From assembly GCF_000687875.1 (NCBI RefSeq), contig NZ_JHYG01000001.1:1-64000 (forward strand): DNA of 64,000 nucleotides, in the 5' to 3' direction. Every line of letters begins with the position of its first letter. Positions within the stretch are counted from its first letter, which is position 1. Both the position numbers and the translations under genes were made by a program. Below are positions 38,359-46,663 of the stretch, in pieces. A model generated the notes under the pieces. The model did no database searches and was not told where the DNA came from. It worked only from the letters and a program-made list of their open reading frames with translations. The DNA comes from Acidocella facilis ATCC 35904 (lineage in GTDB: Bacteria > Pseudomonadota > Alphaproteobacteria > Acetobacterales > Acetobacteraceae).

Positions 38359-38598
38359 ATGAAAACCGTGCAGCCGAACAGCATGCATGACCCCGACGAA
38401 GCGTTGTGGCGTGACCTCCTGCACGCGGTCCAGCATGACGATGGGGCCGCCGCTAAGGAACACCTACAGGCCGGATTCCCGATCTACTACGCCAAGGATG
38501 ACACCCCGCCGGGCTTGCTCATCAAAGAGCATCCGAACGGGCGGCGCGAACTGGTGCGCTTTGACGAAGCCGGGGATGAAGTCATCCGGGTGCTATGA
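38359..38598 (+). CDS. Unknown 79-residue protein, copy 2 of a tandem pair
   Basis: This is a tandem paralogue of the protein at 38083. From residue 10 on they differ at only about two positions; the first nine residues differ more (KTVQPNSMH against KTLQAYGLH). Its own ribosome binding site (GGAAGGAGGAAGG) precedes the ATG. Similarity continues past both stop codons (GTGCTATGA followed by CGG), showing duplication of a unit longer than the gene. Both copies are intact, so selection may maintain both, or the duplication is young. Confidence 0.7.
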   Translation: MKTVQPNSMHDPDEALWRDLLHAVQHDDGAAAKEHLQAGFPIYYAKDDTPPGLLIKEHPNGRRELVRFDEAGDEVIRVL

Positions 38599-38668
38599 AC
38601 GGTCCTCGAGTCTGGGTGTTTGCCGGGTCGAACGGCACGGGAATTGTATTGTGCAATCCAAAAGCATG

Positions 38669-38838
38669 TTCGTGGTTTCACACACGGCCATATAAGGGGC
38701 AAAATCTGCCCTATGCGCCGTATCGATGATACGCATCATCTTGATTTCATTAGGGAAATCTCCCGGCTTTGATGCCCGTGTGTGAAACCACGAATCTGCG
38801 TGTTTGATACCCCGAACCACCGTGTGTGAAACCACGAA
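38669..38838. repeat. 22-bp-period iterons next to traI, with one inverted copy
   Basis: CCGTGTGTGAAACCACGAA occurs at 38776-38794 and 38820-38838. A degenerate copy, GCGTGTTTGATACCCCGAA, lies exactly between them at 38798-38816. The spacing is 22 bp, two helical turns. A perfect inverted copy lies at 38669-38687. The array sits in the gap between the tandem small genes and the 3' end of traI. It looks like a binding array for a replication, partition or transfer regulator. Confidence 0.7.
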
Positions 38839-38922
38839 GGACATGATAGGCACGTCAAGCGGCGTGGCGCTGCCATACGGGCTACCGCCCTAGCCGCAGC
38901 CCGCTGTTCTTCGCGCTTCGTG

Positions 38923-40965
38923 CTAGATTTCCAAATCCCGGCCACGCCTCCCAATTACCCTTTTCCGTTCCGTTTGTTGTTGTTCGTCATGTTCACTAAC
39001 GTGATCGACCAACTGCCTAACGCCTGTGGCTTCAGGCATCGGTTTCTCAGCGGCCTGTGCCTTCTCATGCACCATAGCTTGTCGAGCGATTTCTAGGGAC
39101 GGATCGCTAAACCTGACTTTGACGCCGTGCATACCGGCCAACCGGGCAACGTCTTTCCGGAACTGGTCGGAACCCTGCACGTCGAGCGGCTGGCCCTTGA
39201 ACCGCTCGGCGGCCAGCGACAAGGCTACAAGCGCGGCCCCGGTGGTGGCCCTCTCGGCTTTGACGTGGGTTGTGCGGTCCAGCACAAGCCCCCCGTCCGC
39301 CGTCCGGTAAGCCATCGTGCCGTCGCGCCGAGCGTGTGGCCTCAAGCTCTCCATGATGCGCGTCTTAGCCTTCTCGGCCCGCTTGGCGGTCAGGAGGTCG
39401 CCGCGCATCCGCTCGGCGCGTTCCTCGCTGGCACGCAACACGTCGAGCGCGTCGGCTTCGCCGCGCTCGGCCCGCTGCATCAGCCATTGATTCCAATTCG
39501 GCAGGGGGGTTGCCTTGTAGAGATTGGCGGTCTCGGTCTCGGCCGTTGCCTTCGCGGCATTGCGCGCCGCTGCAACCTGCATCCGCGTCGTCGCATTGAT
39601 GGCGGCACGCACCTGCCCGCGTGGCCCTACCTTCTGGATCATGCGTTGCGTGGCGGACCATCGCTCGATGCGCTCCATCTCTGCCGCGCGCGCGGCGCGG
39701 ATCGCCGCCATACCTGCCTTGCGGTTGGCAATCGCGGCCTGCTGCTGCCGCTGATACTCCGTGAACAGCGCGGCGCTCGATGGGTGCGTCTGTCGAGGGC
39801 GAGGGGCATAGCCCCGAGAACCTGGCTCCCGCTGCTGCCGTTGGTTCTGGTCGCGCTCGAACGGCCCCAGCCGGTCGGTAAGTGCCTTCAAGGAAAGGTC
39901 GCGCCCGCACTCGCTGGCCTTGCACCACAAGCCTAAACCGGGGTCGCCGATGACAAGGCCCGCCCCACGCGTCTTGATCTGTAGGCCATGCTCGGCGAGG
40001 GCCGCGTGAAGCTCCTTCCATGTCGCAGCCCGGCGCATCGCCGGGGCCACGTCCCGGGCGATGTAGCCAGTCAAGCTCTCTATGCCTGCTTGTGCCTCCA
40101 TGTCGGCGGCTGCGCCGCCTATTCCTGCTCCATCGCGGCCAGTGCCATTTCCCGCCCGGCGCATGCCGTCAGCGTGTTGGGTTCCGCCGTGGTCCACACG
40201 ATGACCTGCATTACCCGGCAGTAGCATAGAATAGCTCTTGGGGCCGTGTGCCACACCTTTGCTGGTCAACTTTCTCAAATCGCCGTAGGTCGCGGCCTCC
40301 GGTCCTTCGGCAAGCGCGCGAGCGTAGGACTCTCGTAGGAAGGCTCTAAATCGGCTATCATGCTGTCGCTCGGGGTTAAGGCGGATTCGGTTTCGTCGGT
40401 CATAGGCTCGTTCTCCTGTTAAGCCGTGGTCGTCATGCTCAAGGCCGAATTTCTTTTCGAGCCATTCGCACGCCTCCATAAGCCGTTGCTTGTCGTAAAA
40501 CGGCTCGATGTTTTGCAGTCCGGCGGGGTGAACTTTGTTGACGGCGACATGAACGTGCAGGTTATCGGTGTCGATATGCACCGCGCTGATGCGTTGATGA
40601 TCCGCATAACCAAGGACTTCGCAAAGCTCGTCCTCGATTTGGTGCAAAACCTCCAAAGGCGGGTTTTCACCCTGCCTAAAGGAATAAACCAAGTGATAGG
40701 TCTTATCGGCCTTGGATTTGGTGTTTTGCGTCTGCGTGGCCTGTATCAACGTCGTGGCATCGCCGGGGTCGTCGGTGCCGCAATTTGTCACGCGATACCC
40801 CGCAACCTTTTCGCCCTGCATGGTGGTGCTTCTGGCCGCCAGAATGTAATCGGCGGTGCGTGCCCAGCTTTGCGGGTCAATATCGCCCTCTGCCGCCACC
40901 ATGTAGCGGACAAGCCGGGCCATGCTGGAAGTCGCCGCCTGCCGCGCAATCCGCTTGGCGATCAT
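38923..40965 (-). CDS. traI: IncP-type relaxase TraI (MOBP family)
   Basis: A 680-residue DNA relaxase that nicks oriT and pilots the single strand during transfer. The likely nucleophile is Tyr21 in ARLVRYMVAA. The YRVTNC segment and KADKTYHLVYSFRQGE match the family, and the metal-binding triad is His130, His137 and His139 in AVHIDTDNLHVHVAVNK. The central region (TWKELHAALAEHGLQI) resembles IncP TraI and IncQ-2 MobA. The C-terminal third is charged and helical; no primase domain is fused. It overlaps traJ by 4 bp. Confidence 0.92.
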   Translation of the reverse strand: MIAKRIARQAATSSMARLVRYMVAAEGDIDPQSWARTADYILAARSTTMQGEKVAGYRVTNCGTDDPGDATTLIQATQTQNTKSKADKTYHLVYSFRQGENPPLEVLHQIEDELCEVLGYADHQRISAVHIDTDNLHVHVAVNKVHPAGLQNIEPFYDKQRLMEACEWLEKKFGLEHDDHGLTGERAYDRRNRIRLNPERQHDSRFRAFLRESYARALAEGPEAATYGDLRKLTSKGVAHGPKSYSMLLPGNAGHRVDHGGTQHADGMRRAGNGTGRDGAGIGGAAADMEAQAGIESLTGYIARDVAPAMRRAATWKELHAALAEHGLQIKTRGAGLVIGDPGLGLWCKASECGRDLSLKALTDRLGPFERDQNQRQQREPGSRGYAPRPRQTHPSSAALFTEYQRQQQAAIANRKAGMAAIRAARAAEMERIERWSATQRMIQKVGPRGQVRAAINATTRMQVAAARNAAKATAETETANLYKATPLPNWNQWLMQRAERGEADALDVLRASEERAERMRGDLLTAKRAEKAKTRIMESLRPHARRDGTMAYRTADGGLVLDRTTHVKAERATTGAALVALSLAAERFKGQPLDVQGSDQFRKDVARLAGMHGVKVRFSDPSLEIARQAMVHEKAQAAEKPMPEATGVRQLVDHVSEHDEQQQTERKRVIGRRGRDLEI

Positions 40966-41324
40966 TTCACGGCCCGCCGCATGATGCCCGATAGCTCGGC
41001 CTGCAAGGCGCGAAACTCGGTCATTATCCGGTCTACCTCGAACCGCCGGGCACCTTGTCCCGGCTTCTCGGCCAGCCAGAGTTTCAGCAAGCCCGCCACC
41101 CGGCCAAGGTCGCCATTCACCCGCACAAGGTCGCCGACTGCCTGTAGGTCATAGACGGACTTGATGCGGTGATTCAGTCCCGCCGCCCGCATGTAGGCGG
41201 ACAGGGACAGGCCCGCCCGGTCGGCGCGCTCGGCGATTTTGGCCCGTTCCTCCGGCGTCACCCATACCTCTATCCGCGCCCCTCGTGGGCGACCTCCGCG
41301 CTTCTCTTTGGTGTCCTCGGCCAT
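40962..41324 (-). CDS. traJ: oriT-binding relaxosome protein TraJ
   Basis: A 120-residue protein resembling RK2 TraJ: a ribbon-helix-helix-like N-terminal part with VWVTPEERAKIAERADRAGLS and the strongly shared RVNGDLGRVAGLLKLWLAE. TraJ binds an inverted repeat beside nic and loads the relaxase. The start is the ATG at 41324 (MAEDTKEKRGG); the longer upstream frame runs into oriT and is not likely. It is translationally coupled to traI by ATGA overlap. Confidence 0.88.
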   Translation of the reverse strand: MAEDTKEKRGGRPRGARIEVWVTPEERAKIAERADRAGLSLSAYMRAAGLNHRIKSVYDLQAVGDLVRVNGDLGRVAGLLKLWLAEKPGQGARRFEVDRIMTEFRALQAELSGIMRRAVK

Positions 41325-41442
41325 GCGCTTGCGCGTCCTCCTTTCGTGTCTGTCGCGGCAGCGACCGTGAGCCTCGCAGAGCAGAATTCCGTCGAGCCGC
41401 AGGCGAGTAAGGGGCGGTGTTGGGCCGGTGCGTGCGTCAGCG

Positions 41443-41467
41443 CGTACCGGTACAACACACATCCTGC
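41443..41467 (+). other. oriT: Candidate origin of transfer with IncP-type nic site
   Basis: CATCCTGC at 41460-41467 fits the IncP-family nic consensus YATCCTG|Y, so the nick would fall between 41466 and 41467 on the plus strand. A perfect palindrome, GTACCGGTAC, lies at 41443-41452 just upstream, a possible TraJ site. The location, beside divergent traJ and the transfer genes, is right for oriT. Nicking is not shown by sequence alone. Confidence 0.7.
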
Positions 41468-41488
41468 CATCCTACTTTTACGCAATTG

Positions 41489-41627
41489 TAGGCAACTATA
41501 GGCAACTAAAAACCTACGGGCAGCAAAAATATTTTTTCGGATAAATAGTTGCCTTAAGTTGCTTTGAATTGCCTTAAATTGCATTGAGTTGCGCTAAGTT
41601 GCCTAGACTTGCCTTAAATTGCGCTAT
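41489..41627. repeat. Helically phased 10-bp repeat array beside oriT
   Basis: Eight consecutive decamers of consensus RTTGCNNTRA run without gaps from 41548 to 41627 (GTTGCCTTAA, GTTGCTTTGA, ATTGCCTTAA and so on). Two perfect decamers TAGGCAACTA, the inverse orientation of the same core, lie at 41489-41508. The 10-bp period places every copy on the same helix face. The stretch is AT-richer than its surroundings, and a short A/T tract lies between the two blocks. It lies between the nic site and the first plus-strand transfer gene. Confidence 0.8.
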
Positions 41628-41739
41628 TTTCAGGATATGTCGTCGGGCTCTGATTATTTCGGAATTCTAGGCTCCTTGAAACCACCCCGTATTGGTCGAT
41701 AATTCTTGCTATCGATGACACCAAAACGAGGAATACTTG

Positions 41740-41955
41740 ATGGCTCGAAAGACCCTCAACGCTCGGCGGATCGAAGCACAAAGAGAACTTGAAGAAGCTC
41801 AGGCAAGACTCACCAAACTTCAGAATGAGGCTGCCACCCGGATTGGCCGGATCGCCGTAAAAACAGGGTTAGCCGATCTTGGCCTATCCGATGACGAAAT
41901 CAAATTGGAATTTGAAAAGATCATCTCAGGGACAAAACAAGGAGAACGATCATGA
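41740..41955 (+). CDS. Small conjugal transfer protein (TraC/TraD type)
   Basis: A 71-residue, mostly helical protein with an N-terminal coiled-coil-like segment (EAQRELEEAQARLTKLQNE) and the motif RIGRIAVKTGLADLGLSDDE. That motif is characteristic of the small Ti-plasmid-type TraC/TraD proteins encoded near oriT. The start is the ATG at 41740 after an ACGAGG. It follows the decamer array and leads the plus-strand transfer genes. Confidence 0.65.
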   Translation: MARKTLNARRIEAQRELEEAQARLTKLQNEAATRIGRIAVKTGLADLGLSDDEIKLEFEKIISGTKQGERS

Positions 41956-41998
41956 GTGTACGGCGCAATTATCAGTTTTGCGAGATAGTCTTTCTCAC

Positions 41999-42181
41999 AT
42001 GCAGCGTGAATTGAGCAAAGGCCATGTTGACCTTGCCCAGCTTATTGCCGCCTCTATCGAGAATGAAATTGAAGATTGGTATTTAGACAGTCTTCGTATC
42101 CATCACAATGATCGCCACAAATACAGATTGCCTAATGCACATTGCCCTTCTTTTTGGTCGCAACAGGAGGCAGCGAAATGA
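41999..42181 (+). CDS. Possible 60-residue protein upstream of trbJ
   Basis: A short frame reads MQRELSKGHVDLAQLIAASI and then NEIEDWYLDSLRIHHNDRHK. It ends on the TGA that overlaps the trbJ ATG. The composition is protein-like (alternating charged and hydrophobic helix), and the coupling to trbJ supports expression. I recognise no family. The start is uncertain because the frame is open further upstream. Confidence 0.45.
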   Translation: MQRELSKGHVDLAQLIAASIENEIEDWYLDSLRIHHNDRHKYRLPNAHCPSFWSQQEAAK

Positions 42182-42936
42182 CCTATCTCGCGGGTAAGTC
42201 CGTGCGCCGTTTAGTGTTGGTTTTGGCTGCTAGCGCCGCTTCTACGTTTGCGCCACGTCCAGCGTCTGCCTTCATCGTTTACTGCACAAACTGCTCAACC
42301 GTCTTTTCGCAGGTCATGCAGTATGCCCAGCAAGTCGAAACGGCGGCCAACACGGCGCAGCAACTTGAGACGCAGATTCAGCAATATCAGAACATGCTTT
42401 TGCAGGGGCTTTCTCTGCCGACAAGCGCGTTTCAGCAGCTAACCAGCAACATTGCCCAAATCCAAAGCCTCTACAACAAAAGCACAGGGCTGGCCGGAAA
42501 TTTGGCGAACTTCGATAGCAATTTTCAGTCGAAATTTCCGGGATATAGCACCTACCTAAATAAGATCGGCACTAATCCCAGCTACGTGCAGAGCTTCTAT
42601 AACCAGTGGACACAAAACGGTCTGGACTCCAACAAAACCGCGATGGCGGTTGCCGGTGACAATGTAAACCAGATTCCGGCAGAGGACCAAAAGCTTGCCG
42701 GTCTGGTCAATCAATCACAGTCCGCGCAAGGCCGATTGCAAGCCATTCAGGCCGGAAACCAGATTGCCGCTCAACAGGTCCAGCAAATGCAAAAGCTGCG
42801 CGAGATGATGAACGCGCAGATTCAGAACGAAAGCATGTACTACGCCCAAAATATACAACGCCAAGCGGTAGATAACGCTTTCACGCAAACCTACCAAAGC
42901 GGTGTCGTCGCAAATGACACCCCTCAGTCGTTCTAG
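42178..42936 (+). CDS. trbJ: Conjugal transfer protein TrbJ (VirB5-like)
   Basis: A 252-residue secreted protein with a signal peptide ending about residue 31 (FAPRPASA). The mature part is Gln/Asn-rich and helical, with QVETAANTAQQLETQIQQYQNM, the hallmark of TrbJ/VirB5 minor pilus or adhesin proteins of type IV secretion. A CTNC pair lies just after the signal peptide. It is followed by a small gene at the trbK position and by trbL, the RK2 gene order. The C-terminus ends GVVANDTPQSF, repeated almost exactly in the next protein. Confidence 0.88.
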   Translation: MTYLAGKSVRRLVLVLAASAASTFAPRPASAFIVYCTNCSTVFSQVMQYAQQVETAANTAQQLETQIQQYQNMLLQGLSLPTSAFQQLTSNIAQIQSLYNKSTGLAGNLANFDSNFQSKFPGYSTYLNKIGTNPSYVQSFYNQWTQNGLDSNKTAMAVAGDNVNQIPAEDQKLAGLVNQSQSAQGRLQAIQAGNQIAAQQVQQMQKLREMMNAQIQNESMYYAQNIQRQAVDNAFTQTYQSGVVANDTPQSF

Positions 42937-42946
42937 GGAGGCCACT

Positions 42947-43120
42947 ATGGTCACGATCTCGAAGTATGTAATGGGGCTTCTCTGCCTTGTATTTTTTGCG
43001 GCGGGAGTAGCTGCCACATCTTTCGTGGAACACAATCGTTCACGTCAGCCATGCACGTCATCCGCCGTCAAGCAATTCCAAAAAGGGGTTGTTGCACACG
43101 ATAAGCCTCAGAGCTTTTGA
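42947..43120 (+). CDS. Small membrane protein at the trbK position
   Basis: A 57-residue protein with one hydrophobic segment (ISKYVMGLLCLVFFAAGVAA) and a short periplasmic tail with one cysteine. Position between trbJ and trbL matches trbK, the entry-exclusion lipoprotein of RK2, but no clear lipobox leads to Cys36. Its last 11 residues, GVVAHDKPQSF, nearly repeat the TrbJ C-terminus. The start at 42947 follows GGGAGG. Confidence 0.6.
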   Translation: MVTISKYVMGLLCLVFFAAGVAATSFVEHNRSRQPCTSSAVKQFQKGVVAHDKPQSF

Positions 43121-43132
43121 GGATATTCCGCT

Positions 43133-44743
43133 ATGGATACCCGAAAGATATTTGCACCAAAGTACGTTTTTCCAGTCCTTGCCGTAGTATGTACGCTGCT
43201 GGCTGCTCCCGATGCTTTTGCGCAAACTGTAACCCATTCCGGCGCTCAATTTGACGGCTTGCTGAAATTGATTCAGCAGAATTCGGCCCTTTGGAATGGC
43301 CGCCTTCTTGGTTATGCTGAAAAGCTGTTTTGGTCGCTGGCCGCGATACAGCTTGTCATGACGTTCATGCCCTTAGCGATCCGGCAAGCTGATATTGGTG
43401 AAATCGTTCACGAACTCATCAAGTACTCGCTTGTGATCGGTTTCTTTTATGAAATTCTCACACGATCAACCTATTGGGCCAGCGCGGTTGTTCAGTCATT
43501 TCGAGACGCGGGCGGCATCGCAATTGGTCAATCGTCCGCCTTGCAGCCCAGCGACGTGTTCATGTTAGCTGTTAAATTTGCCAATACCATAGGCAACGTA
43601 AACACGCTGAATCCGCTGGTCGGCGTTTCAATTGGTCTGGCAAGCATATGCGTCCTTCTTTGCTTTGCTTTCATTGCAGCATTTATGGCTGTGACCCTCA
43701 TAGAGTCCTACATCGTCGTCAACGCATCGGTTCTTCTTCTGGGTTTTGGTGGGAGTCAGTGGACCCGCGAATATGCTATGGCAATGCCCCGCTATGCGGT
43801 GGCAGTTGGAGCAAAGCTCTTTGTGCTGACGCTGCTTGTTGGATTGATCTCCCAATCCGCGACCGCTTGGGAAAGAGCCTATACGCACACTGATAACGCT
43901 TCGATGTGGACGATGGTGGGTTTAGCCTTCACGTGCGCCTACCTCACCAAGACTATTCCCGATCTTATTCAGGGGCTGATTTCCGGGATCTCCGTTGGTG
44001 GCGGCGGGACAATTGGCGGTATGGCTGCGGGCGCGGCTGCCGGAGCGGCCATTGCCACGGGTGGCGTCGATGGCATCGCCGCCGGGGTTGCCAACGTCGC
44101 TGGCGGGGCCGCTGGCTCGGCGGGTGGAGCTGCTGCGGGCGGCGGTCTCGCGGGCCTGATTGATTCCGCCGTTATGGGTGGCACCAAAGCCGCCGGGGCG
44201 ATGGGTGGCAGCTCCGGCGGCCCGAGTGCGGCCAGCACGATTGCGCCGCGCGTGGGTGGGGCGGCCAGCGCCGCCAAGCCGATGAACGGCACGGCCAGCA
44301 CCGGGGCATCGTCGTCGGTTGGCAGGGCCTCGACCGGGGGCGCGCAAGCCAACGCGGCGGCTCCGGCGCAAAGCGCCCCCTCTGGCACGCCCTCCGGCGC
44401 GTCTGACGCCGCAGCAGGGGAAGGGGCGACCAGCAGCCCCAGCGGGCCGGAAAGGGCCTCCACGGCACCAGGCGGGGCCGGTGGTGGTGCACCTGCCAGC
44501 GGCTCCGATCTACAGCCAGGTCAAACGGCTTCATTGACGCCGGGCCGTGCCACACACATGGGCTTGGCGGGGGCTGTACGGACGGCAGGCGTTCTTGCCT
44601 CAATCTCCGTGCCGGGCATGGAAGGCGCGCATGGCATATCTCTTGGCACCCCGCCTACGGTGCCCTCGGATGACCCGGAGGACGACCCTACTAAAGGGCC
44701 GGACATTGAAAACGTGATCCAACCAGCCAAGGACAAGCCATGA
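43133..44743 (+). CDS. trbL: Conjugal transfer protein TrbL (VirB6-like)
   Basis: A 536-residue polytopic inner-membrane protein of the type IV secretion channel. A signal-like N-terminus ends near APDAFAQT. Five or six hydrophobic helices follow between residues about 60 and 290 (LLLGFGGSQWTREYAMAMPRY is typical of TrbL/VirB6). From about residue 285 on the chain becomes a Gly/Ala/Ser/Pro-rich low-complexity tail with markedly higher GC. It overlaps the next small gene by 4 bp. Confidence 0.9.
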   Translation: MDTRKIFAPKYVFPVLAVVCTLLAAPDAFAQTVTHSGAQFDGLLKLIQQNSALWNGRLLGYAEKLFWSLAAIQLVMTFMPLAIRQADIGEIVHELIKYSLVIGFFYEILTRSTYWASAVVQSFRDAGGIAIGQSSALQPSDVFMLAVKFANTIGNVNTLNPLVGVSIGLASICVLLCFAFIAAFMAVTLIESYIVVNASVLLLGFGGSQWTREYAMAMPRYAVAVGAKLFVLTLLVGLISQSATAWERAYTHTDNASMWTMVGLAFTCAYLTKTIPDLIQGLISGISVGGGGTIGGMAAGAAAGAAIATGGVDGIAAGVANVAGGAAGSAGGAAAGGGLAGLIDSAVMGGTKAAGAMGGSSGGPSAASTIAPRVGGAASAAKPMNGTASTGASSSVGRASTGGAQANAAAPAQSAPSGTPSGASDAAAGEGATSSPSGPERASTAPGGAGGGAPASGSDLQPGQTASLTPGRATHMGLAGAVRTAGVLASISVPGMEGAHGISLGTPPTVPSDDPEDDPTKGPDIENVIQPAKDKP

Positions 44744-44994
44744 TTAATCTTCTCCAATACCTGCAAACCATGTTTGTTTTTACCCTTCTTTGCGCGGCCT
44801 TCGTGTTCGGGGCCTACTGGTTGTGTCAGCGGCTGCGCGCGCGGGGGCATGGCTCGAAACTGGACGCCCTTGCCGGGTGGCATAGCCGTATGTCCTACAA
44901 AGGGGCGCTTCATTCTTTGGAGGCGTTGCGGGCATTCCATGGCTTGCCGCTCTACGGCTCACGGCAACAGCGTGCCGCGCGACAAACAGGATGA
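44740..44994 (+). CDS. Small membrane protein after trbL, possibly cut by IS21
   Basis: An 84-residue protein with an N-terminal membrane segment (TMFVFTLLCAAFVFGAYWL) and a basic soluble tail. It is coupled to trbL by a 4-bp overlap. Its last codons and stop lie inside the left end of IS21 (from 44989), so the natural C-terminus has probably been replaced. I recognise no family. Confidence 0.55.
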   Translation: MINLLQYLQTMFVFTLLCAAFVFGAYWLCQRLRARGHGSKLDALAGWHSRMSYKGALHSLEALRAFHGLPLYGSRQQRAARQTG

Positions 44995-45021
44995 GAGTGC
45001 AGCGTCAATCAGGATGAGAAT

Positions 45022-45090
45022 CGGCAGTTGCTGTGTCGTCGAAGGGCGGAGGGCGTAGCCCGAAGCCCGTAGACGACACAGCAACTGCCG
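45022..45090. repeat. 19-bp perfect inverted repeat in the IS21 leader
   Basis: CGGCAGTTGCTGTGTCGTC (45022-45040) and its exact complement (45072-45090) are separated by 31 bases. The structure lies 115 bp before istA. It could be a transcript hairpin that limits istA expression or shields the IS from outside transcription. Confidence 0.6.
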
Positions 45091-45144
45091 GCGGCCTTCC
45101 GGCGAGGGGGGCGGTGATGGTCGGGGCCGATCGGATATTCATGA

Positions 45145-46278
<1,134 letters not shown>

Positions 46279-46663
46279 TGAGCGATCTATTGTGTTGCGT
46301 TGTCGTATTGTATAGTTCCATTCGCCGTGGAAATCGTCACGCATGATATTGATGGTGGACATCTCTTCTTCGCTGACGACGATGCCTTTCGGGTAGGCTT
46401 TTGTGTCGAGTTCGCACTGTACTTTAAGTCCAGTTTCTGTTGTCGTGGCACTGATGAGATCGACGATGACGCGATAGCTGACGAGCGGTTTGGCACGCCA
46501 GTTCATGCTGATGAACGAAAACAGCCGGTGTTCGATTTTGTTCCATTTGCTTGTGCCTGGTGGCAGGTGATGGACTCGGATGTCGATGCCAAGTTCGTCA
46601 GCCAGCCTTTGAAGTTCGCGTTTCCACAGACGCACGCGCGAGCCGTTGCTGCCGCCGCCATCG

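Noticed and set aside
38669..38838. Possible CRISPR array made of the 19-bp repeats
   Set aside because: The spacers would be only 3 bp, one copy is inverted, and no cas genes are present. Iterons are the better reading.
41630..41637. Second nic-like motif ATATCCTG on the minus strand near the end of the decamer array
   Set aside because: The base after the G is A, which does not fit the YATCCTG|Y consensus, and no palindrome lies beside it. The site at 41460-41467 fits fully.
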